Below, piece by piece: positions 46,034 through 55,017 of a stretch of DNA of 64,000 nt; positions within the stretch are counted from its first letter, which is position 1; the number at the start of each line of letters is the position of its first letter. The notes under the pieces were generated by a model. That model saw only the letters and a program-made list of their open reading frames with translations, was not told where the DNA came from and made no database searches. This stretch comes from Ensifer adhaerens (GTDB taxonomy: Bacteria; Pseudomonadota; Alphaproteobacteria; Rhizobiales; Rhizobiaceae): contig NZ_CP083350.1 of assembly GCF_020035535.1 (NCBI RefSeq), positions 2,304,501 through 2,368,500 of the forward strand, read 5' to 3'. The position numbers and the translations under genes are program-made.

Positions 46034-46687
46034 CTAGGGAACGCGCCTCTTCGGCCGGCGGACGGCCCGGATCGTTCCGCTTGTACCGCCACCGCAGAAG
46101 AAGCGGTCACCGCCATCGGACTCCAGTCCGGAGACACCGAAACCCCGCGGCATCACGATCCGTTCAAGCACCGACCCCGTTTCGGGGTCGATACGCCTCA
46201 AGTCGCTGTCGTCGCCTTCCCAGGTGCCGTGCCAGAGCTCACCGTCGATCCAGGTGACGCCTGTCACGACGCGCTTGGACTCGATAGTGCGCAGGATCGC
46301 ACCGGTCTCGGGATCGATCTGATGGATCCGTCGGCCGCGATGCTGCCCGACCCACAGGGTACCCTCTGCCCAGGCAAGGCCGGAATCGCCGCCCCCACCG
46401 GGCGCCGGGATGGTTGCCAGTACACGGCCGCTGGTGGGATCGATCTTCTGGATGCGGTCCTCGGCGATCTGGAACAGATGCTTGCCGTCGAAGGCGGTGC
46501 CGGCATGGGCTGCGACATCGATCGAGCGCACCGGCATCCCGCTTTCGGGGTCGAGCGCATTGATCTTGTCGCCGGAGGCAAACCAGATGTTCTCACCGTC
46601 GAAGGTGACGCCGTGCACTTGGTCGGCCCCGGGGAAGGGGCCATATTCGCGGAGGATTTCGGCTTCGGATCGTTTCATGGTCTCCAT
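46034..46687 (-). CDS. beta-propeller (Vgb/YncE-like) protein
   Basis: A 217-aa cytoplasmic protein made of about five repeats, each ending in a pattern such as ..KIDPTSGRVLATI, QIDPETGAILRTI and RIDPETGSVLERI. This is the signature of a virginiamycin-B-lyase or YncE-type propeller. No signal peptide is present. The start may be ATG 46687 or ATG 46678; the ribosome site AGGAUGGAG-like stretch serves both. It begins 1 bp after the stop of the TPR-HTH gene, so the two form an operon. A role in sensing or binding a small ligand is possible, not shown. Confidence 0.72.
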   Translation of the reverse strand: METMKRSEAEILREYGPFPGADQVHGVTFDGENIWFASGDKINALDPESGMPVRSIDVAAHAGTAFDGKHLFQIAEDRIQKIDPTSGRVLATIPAPGGGGDSGLAWAEGTLWVGQHRGRRIHQIDPETGAILRTIESKRVVTGVTWIDGELWHGTWEGDDSDLRRIDPETGSVLERIVMPRGFGVSGLESDGGDRFFCGGGTSGTIRAVRRPKRRVP

Positions 46688-46688
46688 C

Positions 46689-47909
46689 CTAATCGCTTGG
46701 CAGTGGGCCCGGGAGTAACAAGACTGTCGGGAATGTCGGCACCGGCGGGATCACCCAGCGTCGCGCCCGCCCGCGGCCGACTGGAAACACCTTCTTTTCC
46801 GAGGAAAGCTCTTCGAGCGCCCGTTGCACGGTGCGGGCGCTGGCGTCGAGCGCGATCGCGAGGGCGGAACTCGACCATGCCTCGCCATCGCCGAGCAGCG
46901 CAAGCACGGCCGCATGCCGTTCATCGACCGGCGGTGCCAGCACCACGACTGCGTGATCGCCTTGGGGAGCCAGCCGGAAGCCATCGCTGGTCGCGGTGAT
47001 ATCTGCGAAAGCGCGGAGCTCGTCGCGAAGCCGGCCGATCTCGACCCTCAGTCTTGCGCGGTGGGATTCGTCGACATGTCTCGCGCCGAAGGCACGGGCG
47101 AGCAAGGCGCGCCGCGAGACGTCTGCCGGCCACGCCTCTCCGAGCGCCCGCGCGAGCGCGAAGAGCACTGGCCGGGTTGAAAGCGAAACGGCGGAAGCTT
47201 CGCGCCGGACCACGTTCCGGCAAGCGTCGATGACGAGGGCGCCGGAAGCAAACAGGGTTTCGACCTCGTCAAGCCGCAGCAGGCGCTCGCCTCCGCCGGC
47301 CAGAAGCCGGGCGGCCGGCGTGTCGAGGACAAGGGCAGCACTCTCGACCTCCGCCACCAGTGCCGGCATGCCGGTCGCGCGCGCCGCTTGGGTTGCCCGG
47401 GCGAAGGCGTTGGCTGCGGAGGTGGTCTGCAGTCGCCGAACGGCGATGCCGGCCACGGCAAGCTCGTGCGTGGCTCTCGCCGGCGGTGTCAGCCTGCCCG
47501 GATCGACACCGGCGAGCATCTGTTCGGCTTCGTCGAGACGACCGATCAGCAGCAAGCGTCGAGCGCCGAGGTTGCGGGCGTGGGCGGCATTGAGGTGGTC
47601 GCCATGGGCTTCGAGCGTGGCGCGGGCGGTTTCGAGTGCCTTCATCGGCCAGGAGAGGTCTCGCGAGACGATGGCGATTTCCGCCTCGGCGACGATGCAT
47701 CGCGCGCGGGCGACAGCCTCCTTCGGGCCAAAACCGCGCGCCGCGGCCTTCAACAGCGTCTTGGCGCGCACGAGATCGCCGAGCTGAGCCATCGCGATGC
47801 CGCGCAGCGCCAAAGCCGGTGGGTCGTCGCGCAGGCCAACGCGCTTCAGCACGCCGAGCAGATCTCCGGCCGCCAGCGCCTGGCCAGCCGCGGTAATCAG
47901 CGAATCCAT
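46689..47909 (-). CDS. alpha-helical (TPR-like) protein with C-terminal helix-turn-helix
   Basis: A 406-aa protein. The first about 190 residues are Ala/Leu/Arg-rich helical repeats resembling TPRs (ALALRGIAMAQLGDLVRAKTLLK). The C-terminal part has a winged-helix-like segment (HAAVLALLGDGEAWSSSALAIALDASARTVQRALEELSSEKKVFPVGRGRARRW by position about 330-385), with ASARTVQRALEEL as the recognition-helix region. It is probably a transcriptional regulator of an unassigned family. It is translationally linked to the propeller gene and divergent from an MFS gene across 323 bp. Confidence 0.72.
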   Translation of the reverse strand: MDSLITAAGQALAAGDLLGVLKRVGLRDDPPALALRGIAMAQLGDLVRAKTLLKAAARGFGPKEAVARARCIVAEAEIAIVSRDLSWPMKALETARATLEAHGDHLNAAHARNLGARRLLLIGRLDEAEQMLAGVDPGRLTPPARATHELAVAGIAVRRLQTTSAANAFARATQAARATGMPALVAEVESAALVLDTPAARLLAGGGERLLRLDEVETLFASGALVIDACRNVVRREASAVSLSTRPVLFALARALGEAWPADVSRRALLARAFGARHVDESHRARLRVEIGRLRDELRAFADITATSDGFRLAPQGDHAVVVLAPPVDERHAAVLALLGDGEAWSSSALAIALDASARTVQRALEELSSEKKVFPVGRGRARRWVIPPVPTFPTVLLLPGPLPSD

Positions 47910-48232
47910 CTAAATCCCGTCACACTTGTCACTCCCCCCAACAGTGCTTCGGCCTCTATCTATTGCCTGAACGGCACGCGACAACAGAGAGGACCTTGGA
48001 AGCACAATCAAGTGGCTTGGATCCGAAGCGGTTGAAGGCGTGCCGCGCGACGTCGGCGAACCTGCAATATTTATGAAATTCTGCAAGATGCGATGTCGGC
48101 TTTGCGTCGGCGCCTGCGTCTTACAGCAACCAGCAAAAGGAGGTGCTGTGCACATCCGAACCTGCTGCGCGATCAGTTTGTACGTTATCGGCGCTGCCGG
48201 CCGTCTGACCGGGCGCCGCCAAGGAGATTGCA
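47910..48232. other. 323-bp divergent intergenic region
   Basis: It holds the promoters of the TPR-HTH gene (minus) and the MFS gene (plus). An AAGGAG ribosome site lies just before the MFS ATG. I see no clear dyad, repeat, small gene or RNA in it. Confidence 0.5.
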
Positions 48233-49447
48233 ATGGGCAATTCGTTTTATCGTTGGGTCATCGTGGCGGCGGGCGGCCTGCTTGGCTGCCTGGCAATCGG
48301 CGCCATGTTCTCGCTTCCAGTCTTCCTGCTGCCGATCTCGCGTGACACCGGCTGGTCCGTCACCGGAGTCTCCAGCGCAATGACCATCGGCTTTTTGGCG
48401 ATGGCATTCGCCAGTATCGCCTGGGGCAGTCTCTCCGATCGCTGGGGTGCGCGGCCGATCGTGCTCATCGGCTCGGTGCTTCTCGCCGTCAGCCTGATGG
48501 CGGCAAGCAGGGCGACATCGCTGATCGCCTTCCAGTTCGTCTTCGGCGTTGTCGTGGGTATCGCGACCGCGGCGATCTTCGCGCCGATGATGGCCTGCGT
48601 CACCGGCTGGTTCGATACGCATCGGAGCCTTGCGGTCTCGCTCGTTTCGGCCGGCATGGGCATGGCGCCGATGACGATGTCGCCTTTCGCGGCATGGCTG
48701 GTTTCGGCCTACGACTGGAGAACAGCCCTGCAGATCATCGGCGTCGTCGTCGCCGTCGTGATGATTCCGGTCTCGCTTCTCGTTCGCCAGGCGCCGGCAC
48801 TGGCCGGAGGGGCTGCGGCCGCCTCTCCTGAGGAAGAGGCGCAGTCGTCGATGACGACGAGCCAGGTGCTGAAATCACCGCTCTTCATCATTCTGCTGCT
48901 GACAAACTTCTTTTGCTGCGCCACCCATTCCGGGCCGATCTTCCACACGGTGAGCTATGCCATCACCTGCGGCATTCCGGTCATGGCGGCAGTCTCGATC
49001 TATAGCGTCGAGGGGCTCGCCGGCATGGGTGGCCGCGTCGTCTTCGGCCTGCTCGGCGATCGCTTCGGGGCGAAGCGCGTGCTGGTTCTCGGATTGCTTG
49101 CCCAGGCTTTTGGGGCCTTGGCCTATGTCTTCGCCGCGGGGCTCGGCTCGTTCTACGCGGTCGCTGCCCTGTTCGGCTTCATCTATGCCGGCGTGATGCC
49201 GCTTTATGCCGTACTCGCCCGGGAGAATTTCCCTCTGCGGATGATGGGGACGGTCATTGGCGGAACGGCCATGGCGGGCAGCCTCGGCATGGCGACGGGA
49301 CCGATTGCCGGTGGTCTGATCTATGATGCGCTGGCGAGCTATACCTGGCTTTACATCGGCTCTTGGGGCATCGGCCTTGGCGCGTTCCTGATCGCGCTCA
49401 CCTTCAGGCCCGCGCCGCGATACCGGCAGGCGGTCGCTGCGGCATGA
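48233..49447 (+). CDS. MFS transporter (oxalate/formate-antiporter-like)
   Basis: A 404-aa twelve-helix major-facilitator protein. The first membrane region (YRWVIVAAGGLLGCLAIGAMFSLPVFLLPI), the motif LSDRWGARP between helices 2 and 3 and its repeat LGDRFGAKR place it near the OFA/monocarboxylate branch. AAGGAG precedes ATG 48233. It is monocistronic and ends at a strong hairpin. A monocarboxylic or aromatic acid substrate is plausible but not established. Confidence 0.87.
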   Translation: MGNSFYRWVIVAAGGLLGCLAIGAMFSLPVFLLPISRDTGWSVTGVSSAMTIGFLAMAFASIAWGSLSDRWGARPIVLIGSVLLAVSLMAASRATSLIAFQFVFGVVVGIATAAIFAPMMACVTGWFDTHRSLAVSLVSAGMGMAPMTMSPFAAWLVSAYDWRTALQIIGVVVAVVMIPVSLLVRQAPALAGGAAAASPEEEAQSSMTTSQVLKSPLFIILLLTNFFCCATHSGPIFHTVSYAITCGIPVMAAVSIYSVEGLAGMGGRVVFGLLGDRFGAKRVLVLGLLAQAFGALAYVFAAGLGSFYAVAALFGFIYAGVMPLYAVLARENFPLRMMGTVIGGTAMAGSLGMATGPIAGGLIYDALASYTWLYIGSWGIGLGAFLIALTFRPAPRYRQAVAAA

Positions 49448-49470
49448 CGCAACCGCGCTAGGGACCAATC

Positions 49471-49503
49471 GATCGGGCTCCGCCTGATAGGTGGAGCCCG
49501 ATC
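49471..49503. terminator. bidirectional hairpin terminator
   Basis: A perfect 11-bp stem (GATCGGGCTCC / GGAGCCCGATC), with further CCT/AGG pairing inside the loop, lies between the convergent MFS genes. T-rich sequence follows on the plus strand. Confidence 0.8.
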
Positions 49504-49541
49504 ATGTTGTTGTCCGTTTTTATCCGAGATGCTTTCCCGGC

Positions 49542-50846
49542 TTAGCGGTCGTCAACCTTCACCGTTCTTGCGCCGACATGAAGTGCCCGGCCGGCGCCCA
49601 TGCCCATGATCGCCACACCGATGCCAAGGGCGATGAAGAGAACGGAACTCGCCGCAAAGCTGCCGGTCCAGCTGCGGATGAAGCCGACGAGCAGCGGACC
49701 GATGGCAGCGAGCACGTAACCGACGCCCTGCGCCATCCCAGAAAGATGCGCGGCGACATGGGAATCGGGCGAGCGCAGCACGATGAGGGTCATCGCCGCG
49801 GCGATCAGGCCGCCCTGGCCGATCCCCTGAAGAACGGCCCAGACGAGCACTGTCGAAAGCGGCGCGAAAAGGATACCGATCAGCGCGATGACGGCAGCGG
49901 CGACGAGCGCCACGCAGACGGCGCGCTGGTCGCGGCGACGGACGGCGAACGAAGGCACAGCCAAGCAGGTAACGACCTGCATCATGATCGACGCGGATAC
50001 GACGGCGCCGGCGGTTGCGGCATCGAGGCCGCGCTCGCGAAGGATCGGCGCCATCCAGCCGAAGACGCAATAGGCGAGCGCCGACTGCAGCCCCATGAAC
50101 AGCGTCACCTGCCAGGCGAGGCGATCGCGCCAGAGGCCGACGACGCGGAAGCCGGTGTGACGGGCCTGCGCCTTGCCGCGCAAGGCCTGCGGTGCCCAGA
50201 TCAAAAGCACGATCAGGGCAGGCACGGCCCAGGCGGCGAGCGCGCCGGACCAGGAGCCGACCACATGATGCTCGATCGTGAGCGTCAGGCCGGCGGCGCT
50301 GGCAGCACCCGCGCAGAGCGCCATGGTGTAGAGGCCCGTCATCATCGCCGCCCGATCGGGAAAGTCACGCTTGACGAGGCCGGGGAGAAGCACGTTGCCG
50401 ACTGCGATCGCCGCACCGGCGGCGAAGGTCGCGATAAACAGCAGCGGCACGGACTGGACGCCGCGCAGGCCGGTGCCGAGCGTCAGGAGCAGCAGCACAC
50501 CCAGAAGCGTGCGCTCGGCACCGAAGCGTTGCGCAAGTTTGGGTGCGAGCGGCGCGAAGATCCCGAGGCAGACCACCGGCAGGGTGGTGAGCACGCTGGC
50601 GCCGGCGGTGGACAGGCCGGTCGCCTGCATCACCTCGGGCAGCAGCACCGAGAGGCTTGAAAACAGCGGCCTGAGATTGAAGGCGATCAGGACGAGGCTC
50701 ACACCGAGAAGGATGCGGGCGCCGTGGCTCAGGACCGGTGGCTGCGGTGCCGGTAGGCTGTCGGCCTCGGCGTCGATGAGCTGGTCTTCGGTGCCGAGCG
50801 GTTCGGCGGCCTCGGCCTTGTGGGGATCACGAAACGTCTGGTTCAT
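49542..50846 (-). CDS. MFS transporter of the CynX/NimT family
   Basis: A 434-aa transporter with a 40-residue acidic, proline-containing N-terminal tail followed by twelve hydrophobic helices. It shows the CynX/NimT signature (LIAFNLRPLFSSLSVLLPEV) near the first helix. E. coli members transport cyanate or efflux nitroimidazole-like compounds. Its ATG overlaps the stop of the FCD regulator by 4 bp, so regulator and transporter are made from the same message and the regulator probably controls both. Confidence 0.87.
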   Translation of the reverse strand: MNQTFRDPHKAEAAEPLGTEDQLIDAEADSLPAPQPPVLSHGARILLGVSLVLIAFNLRPLFSSLSVLLPEVMQATGLSTAGASVLTTLPVVCLGIFAPLAPKLAQRFGAERTLLGVLLLLTLGTGLRGVQSVPLLFIATFAAGAAIAVGNVLLPGLVKRDFPDRAAMMTGLYTMALCAGAASAAGLTLTIEHHVVGSWSGALAAWAVPALIVLLIWAPQALRGKAQARHTGFRVVGLWRDRLAWQVTLFMGLQSALAYCVFGWMAPILRERGLDAATAGAVVSASIMMQVVTCLAVPSFAVRRRDQRAVCVALVAAAVIALIGILFAPLSTVLVWAVLQGIGQGGLIAAAMTLIVLRSPDSHVAAHLSGMAQGVGYVLAAIGPLLVGFIRSWTGSFAASSVLFIALGIGVAIMGMGAGRALHVGARTVKVDDR

Positions 50847-51523
50847 TGGGTGAGAAGCCGATCAAGTTCAGCGAGGACGGGAGCCATGAACGCCCGCACG
50901 GAGGCCGCGGCCCTGTCCGGATCACCGGACGCGATCGCCTCGACGATCGCCGCATGCGCATTGTCGTCCGGTTCGGGCAGGTCGCCGCGAAGGGTCGAGT
51001 GGATGGTTTCGAGGATGGCCGAGGTGAAGAAGTCGTAGAGCTCGACGATTGCCTTGTTGCCCGATGCCTCGACGATCGATCTGTGGAAGGCGATGTCGCG
51101 TTGGCCGAATGCATCGCGTCCGCCGTCGGACACCGTTCCGCGGGCGGCGAGCAGCGTGGACATGCGCTCAAGGTCTTCAGGCGTATGACGCAGCGCCGCC
51201 AGCCGTGCCGCCTCGACGTCGAGTGCCGCGCGTGCTTCCCACTGATCGCGAAGACCTGTGCGCTTGACCCGGTCGAGTGCGCCCGAGGCATCGACGGTCG
51301 AACGGACATAGGTGCCGGAGCCCTGGCGGGCGTCGAGCAGGCCTTTCGAGATCAGCACCCGAACGGCCTCACGCACGGTGCCGCGACTGACCGCCAGCAG
51401 TTCCGTGAGCGCCGTCTCATTAGGTATCCGCTCGCCGACGGCCCAGCGGCCGCTGAGGATTTCCGCCCGCAGGCTTTCAGCCGCGCTCTCAGCGAGGTTG
51501 GTACGATTGATCGGTTGCATCAT
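50843..51523 (-). CDS. FCD-type GntR transcriptional regulator
   Basis: A 226-aa FadR-class regulator with a winged helix-turn-helix (NETALTELLAVSRGTVREAVRVLISKG, residues about 35-61) and an FCD domain with the metal-binding pattern (DIAFHRSIVEAS, NAHAAIVEAI). It precedes and overlaps the CynX-like transporter gene by 4 bp. A palindrome just upstream of the start codon is a candidate autoregulatory site. The effector is unknown. Confidence 0.9.
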   Translation of the reverse strand: MMQPINRTNLAESAAESLRAEILSGRWAVGERIPNETALTELLAVSRGTVREAVRVLISKGLLDARQGSGTYVRSTVDASGALDRVKRTGLRDQWEARAALDVEAARLAALRHTPEDLERMSTLLAARGTVSDGGRDAFGQRDIAFHRSIVEASGNKAIVELYDFFTSAILETIHSTLRGDLPEPDDNAHAAIVEAIASGDPDRAAASVRAFMAPVLAELDRLLTQ

Positions 51524-51532
51524 CCGCTCATC

Positions 51533-51549
51533 AAGTCATCAGATGATTT
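51533..51549. promoter_or_regulatory. candidate operator of the FCD regulator
   Basis: TCATC-A-GATGA (51536-51546) with one mismatch per side extending to AA/TT ends 10 bp before the regulator ATG. The position would block its transcription or translation, consistent with autoregulation. Confidence 0.5.
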
Positions 51550-51736
51550 GACTGATAAGCCGAGTTGATGCGCGAGTCAATCAGCGTAAGGGGCAGCCGA
51601 CGACCGAACGGCGTTGAGTTCTTCCGCAGAGATCGGTCTTTTCGGAAAAACAAGAGCCAGCGCTGCCGGCGGAGACCGGGAGCACTGGCGCGAAGGATCG
51701 ACGTGCGTGGGCCGCAATGCGGCCGAACGGGCTATC

Positions 51737-52078
51737 TCAGTTGAGCCTGAGGTCGAGGCCTGGGTGCAGCTTCTTGAGGTTTGGCAAAGATTTCGATTGC
51801 CACGGGATTTCGGAGGTCCCGCGCACCGTCAATTGCACGTTCGGGCGGTTGCGCGCCTCGATCGTCAGCTTGGCGAGCAGGTTGATCCCGGACGAGTTCA
51901 GAAACTGCAGTTCCGTGAGATCGATGGTGATGTGCTCAGGCTCGGTCTCCAGCACGCCCATGACGGTCGAGAAGATCGGGGCATAGGCTTCCGTTCCTGA
52001 CAGCCGCATGGTGCCTTCTAAATGGATATCGTTGCCTTCGGACCAAACGCGATACTCTTCTTCGTCCTTATTTTCCAT
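51737..52078 (-). CDS. STAS-domain anti-sigma-factor antagonist-like protein
   Basis: A 113-aa single STAS domain (cyanobacterial slr1659-like). The conserved core is [23 protein letters not shown], where the Ser pair before Gly corresponds to the phosphorylatable serine of SpoIIAA (DSSG). It is expected to be phosphorylated by the adjacent HATPase-like protein and dephosphorylated by the PP2C enzyme. ATG 52078 was chosen; the upstream in-frame extension lies across the 13-bp gap into the previous gene. It is the last gene of the five-gene cassette. Confidence 0.85.
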   Translation of the reverse strand: MENKDEEEYRVWSEGNDIHLEGTMRLSGTEAYAPIFSTVMGVLETEPEHITIDLTELQFLNSSGINLLAKLTIEARNRPNVQLTVRGTSEIPWQSKSLPNLKKLHPGLDLRLN

Positions 52079-52091
52079 GTTCACCGGCTCA

Positions 52092-52652
52092 TCAGTTCGA
52101 GAGGTCTGGGACCGCAATGGAGGCATAGGTCTCCAGCGAGGTTTCTCCGTCGTCTCCCTGGGCACCAAAAACCCAAGCGAAACGAACGCCATAATCGCTC
52201 ATCAGCGTCAAAAGACCAAGCCCCGAGCCGCTCTTGCCGAGCCCGTTTGCATTGGCTTCGATACGCTCGATGAGCAGGTCTCCGGGGTCGCCGTCGGCGA
52301 TCTCGGAAAGCAGGTCCTGAAAGCGCGCAGCCGTCTCGTTGTCGATGACGTTGGAGACTTTCGTGCGAAAGCTGTTGGCTTCGAGAGTGGCTTCTACCAT
52401 AACCACACCGGAGGCACGGAACTTCACCGCGTTCTCCACCAGCTCGTTGGTCAGGTAGCCGATGTTGTGCCGGACTTCCCGATAGGTATTGCGCGAGGCG
52501 CGATAGCGCAGCGCCGCGAGCTCGGCCACGAAATCCGAAGCCATCGCGCAATGCTTCCAACTGAGGTCGAGCGGGCCGTCATAGAGGCGCAGTCGCGTCA
52601 TCCTCTGGTGGGCGCCGATCGTCAGGTCCGCCAGTCCGTAGAGCGTGGTCAT
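52092..52652 (-). CDS. HATPase-like regulator (slr1658-type) of the partner-switching cassette
   Basis: A 186-aa protein with features of a GHKL/anti-sigma-kinase fold. It has an N-box-like [17 protein letters not shown], a possible G-box [19 protein letters not shown], and a short beta-strand C-terminus. This resembles RsbW/SpoIIAB-type kinases and the family named after Synechocystis slr1658. It lies 13 bp upstream of the STAS gene and 4 bp after the PP2C gene, so all are co-translated. Kinase activity toward the STAS protein is inferred, not shown. Confidence 0.78.
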   Translation of the reverse strand: MTTLYGLADLTIGAHQRMTRLRLYDGPLDLSWKHCAMASDFVAELAALRYRASRNTYREVRHNIGYLTNELVENAVKFRASGVVMVEATLEANSFRTKVSNVIDNETAARFQDLLSEIADGDPGDLLIERIEANANGLGKSGSGLGLLTLMSDYGVRFAWVFGAQGDDGETSLETYASIAVPDLSN

Positions 52653-52656
52653 CTGA

Positions 52657-55017
52657 TCACCTGTGTCTCATGACGACGAGCGTGATGTCGTCGTAAATCT
52701 TCTGCTTGCCGATATGCGTCATCAGGTCCTCGATGATACCCGATTTGACGTCCTCGGCGCTCTGTCCGTAAAACTTCCCGGCACTCTCGCACAGCCGCTC
52801 GATGCCAAATAGTTCGCCCTTGGCGTTCGCCGCCTCGGTCACGCCATCCGTGTGCAGCACGATCATGTCGCCGCGGCCGAAGGAGATCTCGCGGGTGGCA
52901 ACAAAGCGCGAAATGTCCGATTCCAGGCCGATCGGCAGGCCGAGGTCGAGCGTGTCGATCCGTTCGATTTCCGCACCTTTGCGCACGACGATCAGCTCCT
53001 CGTGCTGCCCCGACAGTGTCAGGCGGCCAGCGTCGTAATCGAGGAAGGCCAGTGACAGATGCTTGTCGGTATTGGTCCGCACGATGTTCTTGTAGATGGC
53101 GCGGTTGAGCCGGTTGAGGAACACCTCCGGATCCATGTCGCCGGCTTCCTGCAAGGCACGAGCGACGGACTGCACCATCAGCATCAGCACACCGCTTTCG
53201 AGGCCGTGACCGGTGACGTCGCCGATGCCGATCTTAAGCCGCTCGCCGTCGCGCAGCACGTCATAGTAGTCGCCTCCCACCTCATCGGCCGGTCGCATAT
53301 AGGCCGCGATCTCGAGGTCGGCGATTTCAGCGAGCTCACCGGCCTTCGGCAGCACCATCATCTGGATCTGCTTGGCGACGGCGAGTTCGGCGCCAAGGCG
53401 CAGGTTCTCGCTGCGCAGTTGGGTATTCAGCGTCGAAATCTGATGGTTGGCGTCCTCGAGCTGCTTTGTGCGTTCGGTCACCAGGTTTTCGAGGTTCTCG
53501 GTGTGATAGCTGATCTCTTCCGCCATGCGGTTGAAGGCGATACCGGCTTCACCGACTTCGTCGCGCGTCGTGATCGGCACACGGACGGAATAGTCCTTCG
53601 CCTCGATGCTGGTTGCCGCTTCGGCGAGCGCGCTGATGCCGCGGGTAACCCGCTTGGAAATGCCGAACACGGCGAGCGTGACGAACAGAAGCGAGGCGAG
53701 CAGGGCCAGGATCTGATACACGAGGATGCGGTTTGTCGCTTCAGAGATACTCGCCTGTGCGGCAAACAGGGAGGCATAGATTTCCCGCTCCGGCACGACG
53801 ATGCCAATCGACATGGTCTCGCGGCGCACCGGACCGGACACCCAGAAGTTCTCTGGCTCGAGCTGTTTCAGGAGCATGAGGTAGGGGACCTTCTCACCGC
53901 CCTCGTCGAGCAGCACCCGCTGAATGGCGCCATCGGCGCCAAGCGGCAACTCTGCGATCGCGGGCTGTACGCTGCGGCGTAGCGAGCGCTCCAACCCGGT
54001 GACGCCTTGTCCACCAGTATCGCTCGACCGCTGCAGGCCGATCACCTTTTCGCCGACCGGATTGATGGCAAGCACGTTGCCGTCGGACATAACCAGAAAG
54101 CCGAAGCCGCTGTCGCCGACTTTGACGCTTTCGACAACCTCGGCCAGCTGATCGAGCGTGATATCGGTTCCCGTCGCGCCGGCGACACCCTTGCGGTCGC
54201 GGGTCCAGAGCGGCTGGAAGAAACTGACGATCAGTTTCCCCGAGGCGGCATCCGTATAGGGTGCCGTTTGCGTGGTATCGGCCGCGACGGGCCTGAGGGT
54301 CGGAGACTTCGCCCATTCCTCCCAGGACTCGTAGAGCCCGGGGAAGAAGAAGTTCCAGAAGTTGGCCTCGTTGTGACCGGGGTAGAGACGGTCGAACGTC
54401 TGCGCCTGGTCGGCATAGGGCGCCATCCGCAAGATTGGCCGTTCCTTTGGTCCGACGTAGTACATCTGCAGTTTGGACCGGCCGTGCGCAAGCAGGGCGG
54501 GAGCAACCAGATCGAGAACGGCGCTGTTCTCGATGTCGGCCTGCACCTCGGGTAGCGGCCGGTGGTCGGGGCCAAGGAGATAGCTCCAAACACTGACGCT
54601 CGAGAGCGGTCCCGGAAGGTTCTGCGCCCACCCACCTTTGGGATCGTAGACCACGGTAGCGGATTCCGGCGCGTGCCGGGCAAGTGCCTCCCCGACGTCG
54701 GACCTGCGCGCAGGCCGGTCGATCTGCGCCTGGAGCACGCCCGCGAGCGTGGCGACGTCGGCGTGAACCTGGCCGAGGAGAAGATTAACGCGCGCGGCCG
54801 TCGATTCCGCGTAGGTGAGCATGTAATCTTCGTTGGCCTTTTGCAGGCCCTGTCCAACCTCAGTCGTTGCGTCGCGCGACAATCTTTGAACGTTCCAGAG
54901 CGCGAGACCGCCTGTCAGCAGGAGGTCGAAGAGCACGGCGCTGCCGACGACCAGCACGAACTTGGCGCGGAAGGATCTCAAGCCGAACCGGGGACGTTGG
55001 ATAGTGCTTGCGCTCAT
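52657..55017 (-). CDS. membrane sensor with HAMP and SpoIIE-type PP2C phosphatase
   Basis: A 786-aa transmembrane phosphatase. One membrane segment at about residues 20-42 is followed by a large extracytoplasmic Cache-type sensor (about 43-430). A second membrane segment (ILVYQILALLASLLFVTLAVFGI), a HAMP linker, a coiled coil (LEDANHQISTLNTQLRSEN) and the PP2C domain follow. Metal-binding motifs are visible in VGGDYYDV, IGDVTGHG, LHTDGVTEA and YDDITLVV. It should dephosphorylate a STAS partner in response to an external signal, as SiaA or RsbU do. The ATG overlaps the stop of the methyltransferase gene by 4 bp. Confidence 0.92.
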   Translation of the reverse strand: MSASTIQRPRFGLRSFRAKFVLVVGSAVLFDLLLTGGLALWNVQRLSRDATTEVGQGLQKANEDYMLTYAESTAARVNLLLGQVHADVATLAGVLQAQIDRPARRSDVGEALARHAPESATVVYDPKGGWAQNLPGPLSSVSVWSYLLGPDHRPLPEVQADIENSAVLDLVAPALLAHGRSKLQMYYVGPKERPILRMAPYADQAQTFDRLYPGHNEANFWNFFFPGLYESWEEWAKSPTLRPVAADTTQTAPYTDAASGKLIVSFFQPLWTRDRKGVAGATGTDITLDQLAEVVESVKVGDSGFGFLVMSDGNVLAINPVGEKVIGLQRSSDTGGQGVTGLERSLRRSVQPAIAELPLGADGAIQRVLLDEGGEKVPYLMLLKQLEPENFWVSGPVRRETMSIGIVVPEREIYASLFAAQASISEATNRILVYQILALLASLLFVTLAVFGISKRVTRGISALAEAATSIEAKDYSVRVPITTRDEVGEAGIAFNRMAEEISYHTENLENLVTERTKQLEDANHQISTLNTQLRSENLRLGAELAVAKQIQMMVLPKAGELAEIADLEIAAYMRPADEVGGDYYDVLRDGERLKIGIGDVTGHGLESGVLMLMVQSVARALQEAGDMDPEVFLNRLNRAIYKNIVRTNTDKHLSLAFLDYDAGRLTLSGQHEELIVVRKGAEIERIDTLDLGLPIGLESDISRFVATREISFGRGDMIVLHTDGVTEAANAKGELFGIERLCESAGKFYGQSAEDVKSGIIEDLMTHIGKQKIYDDITLVVMRHR

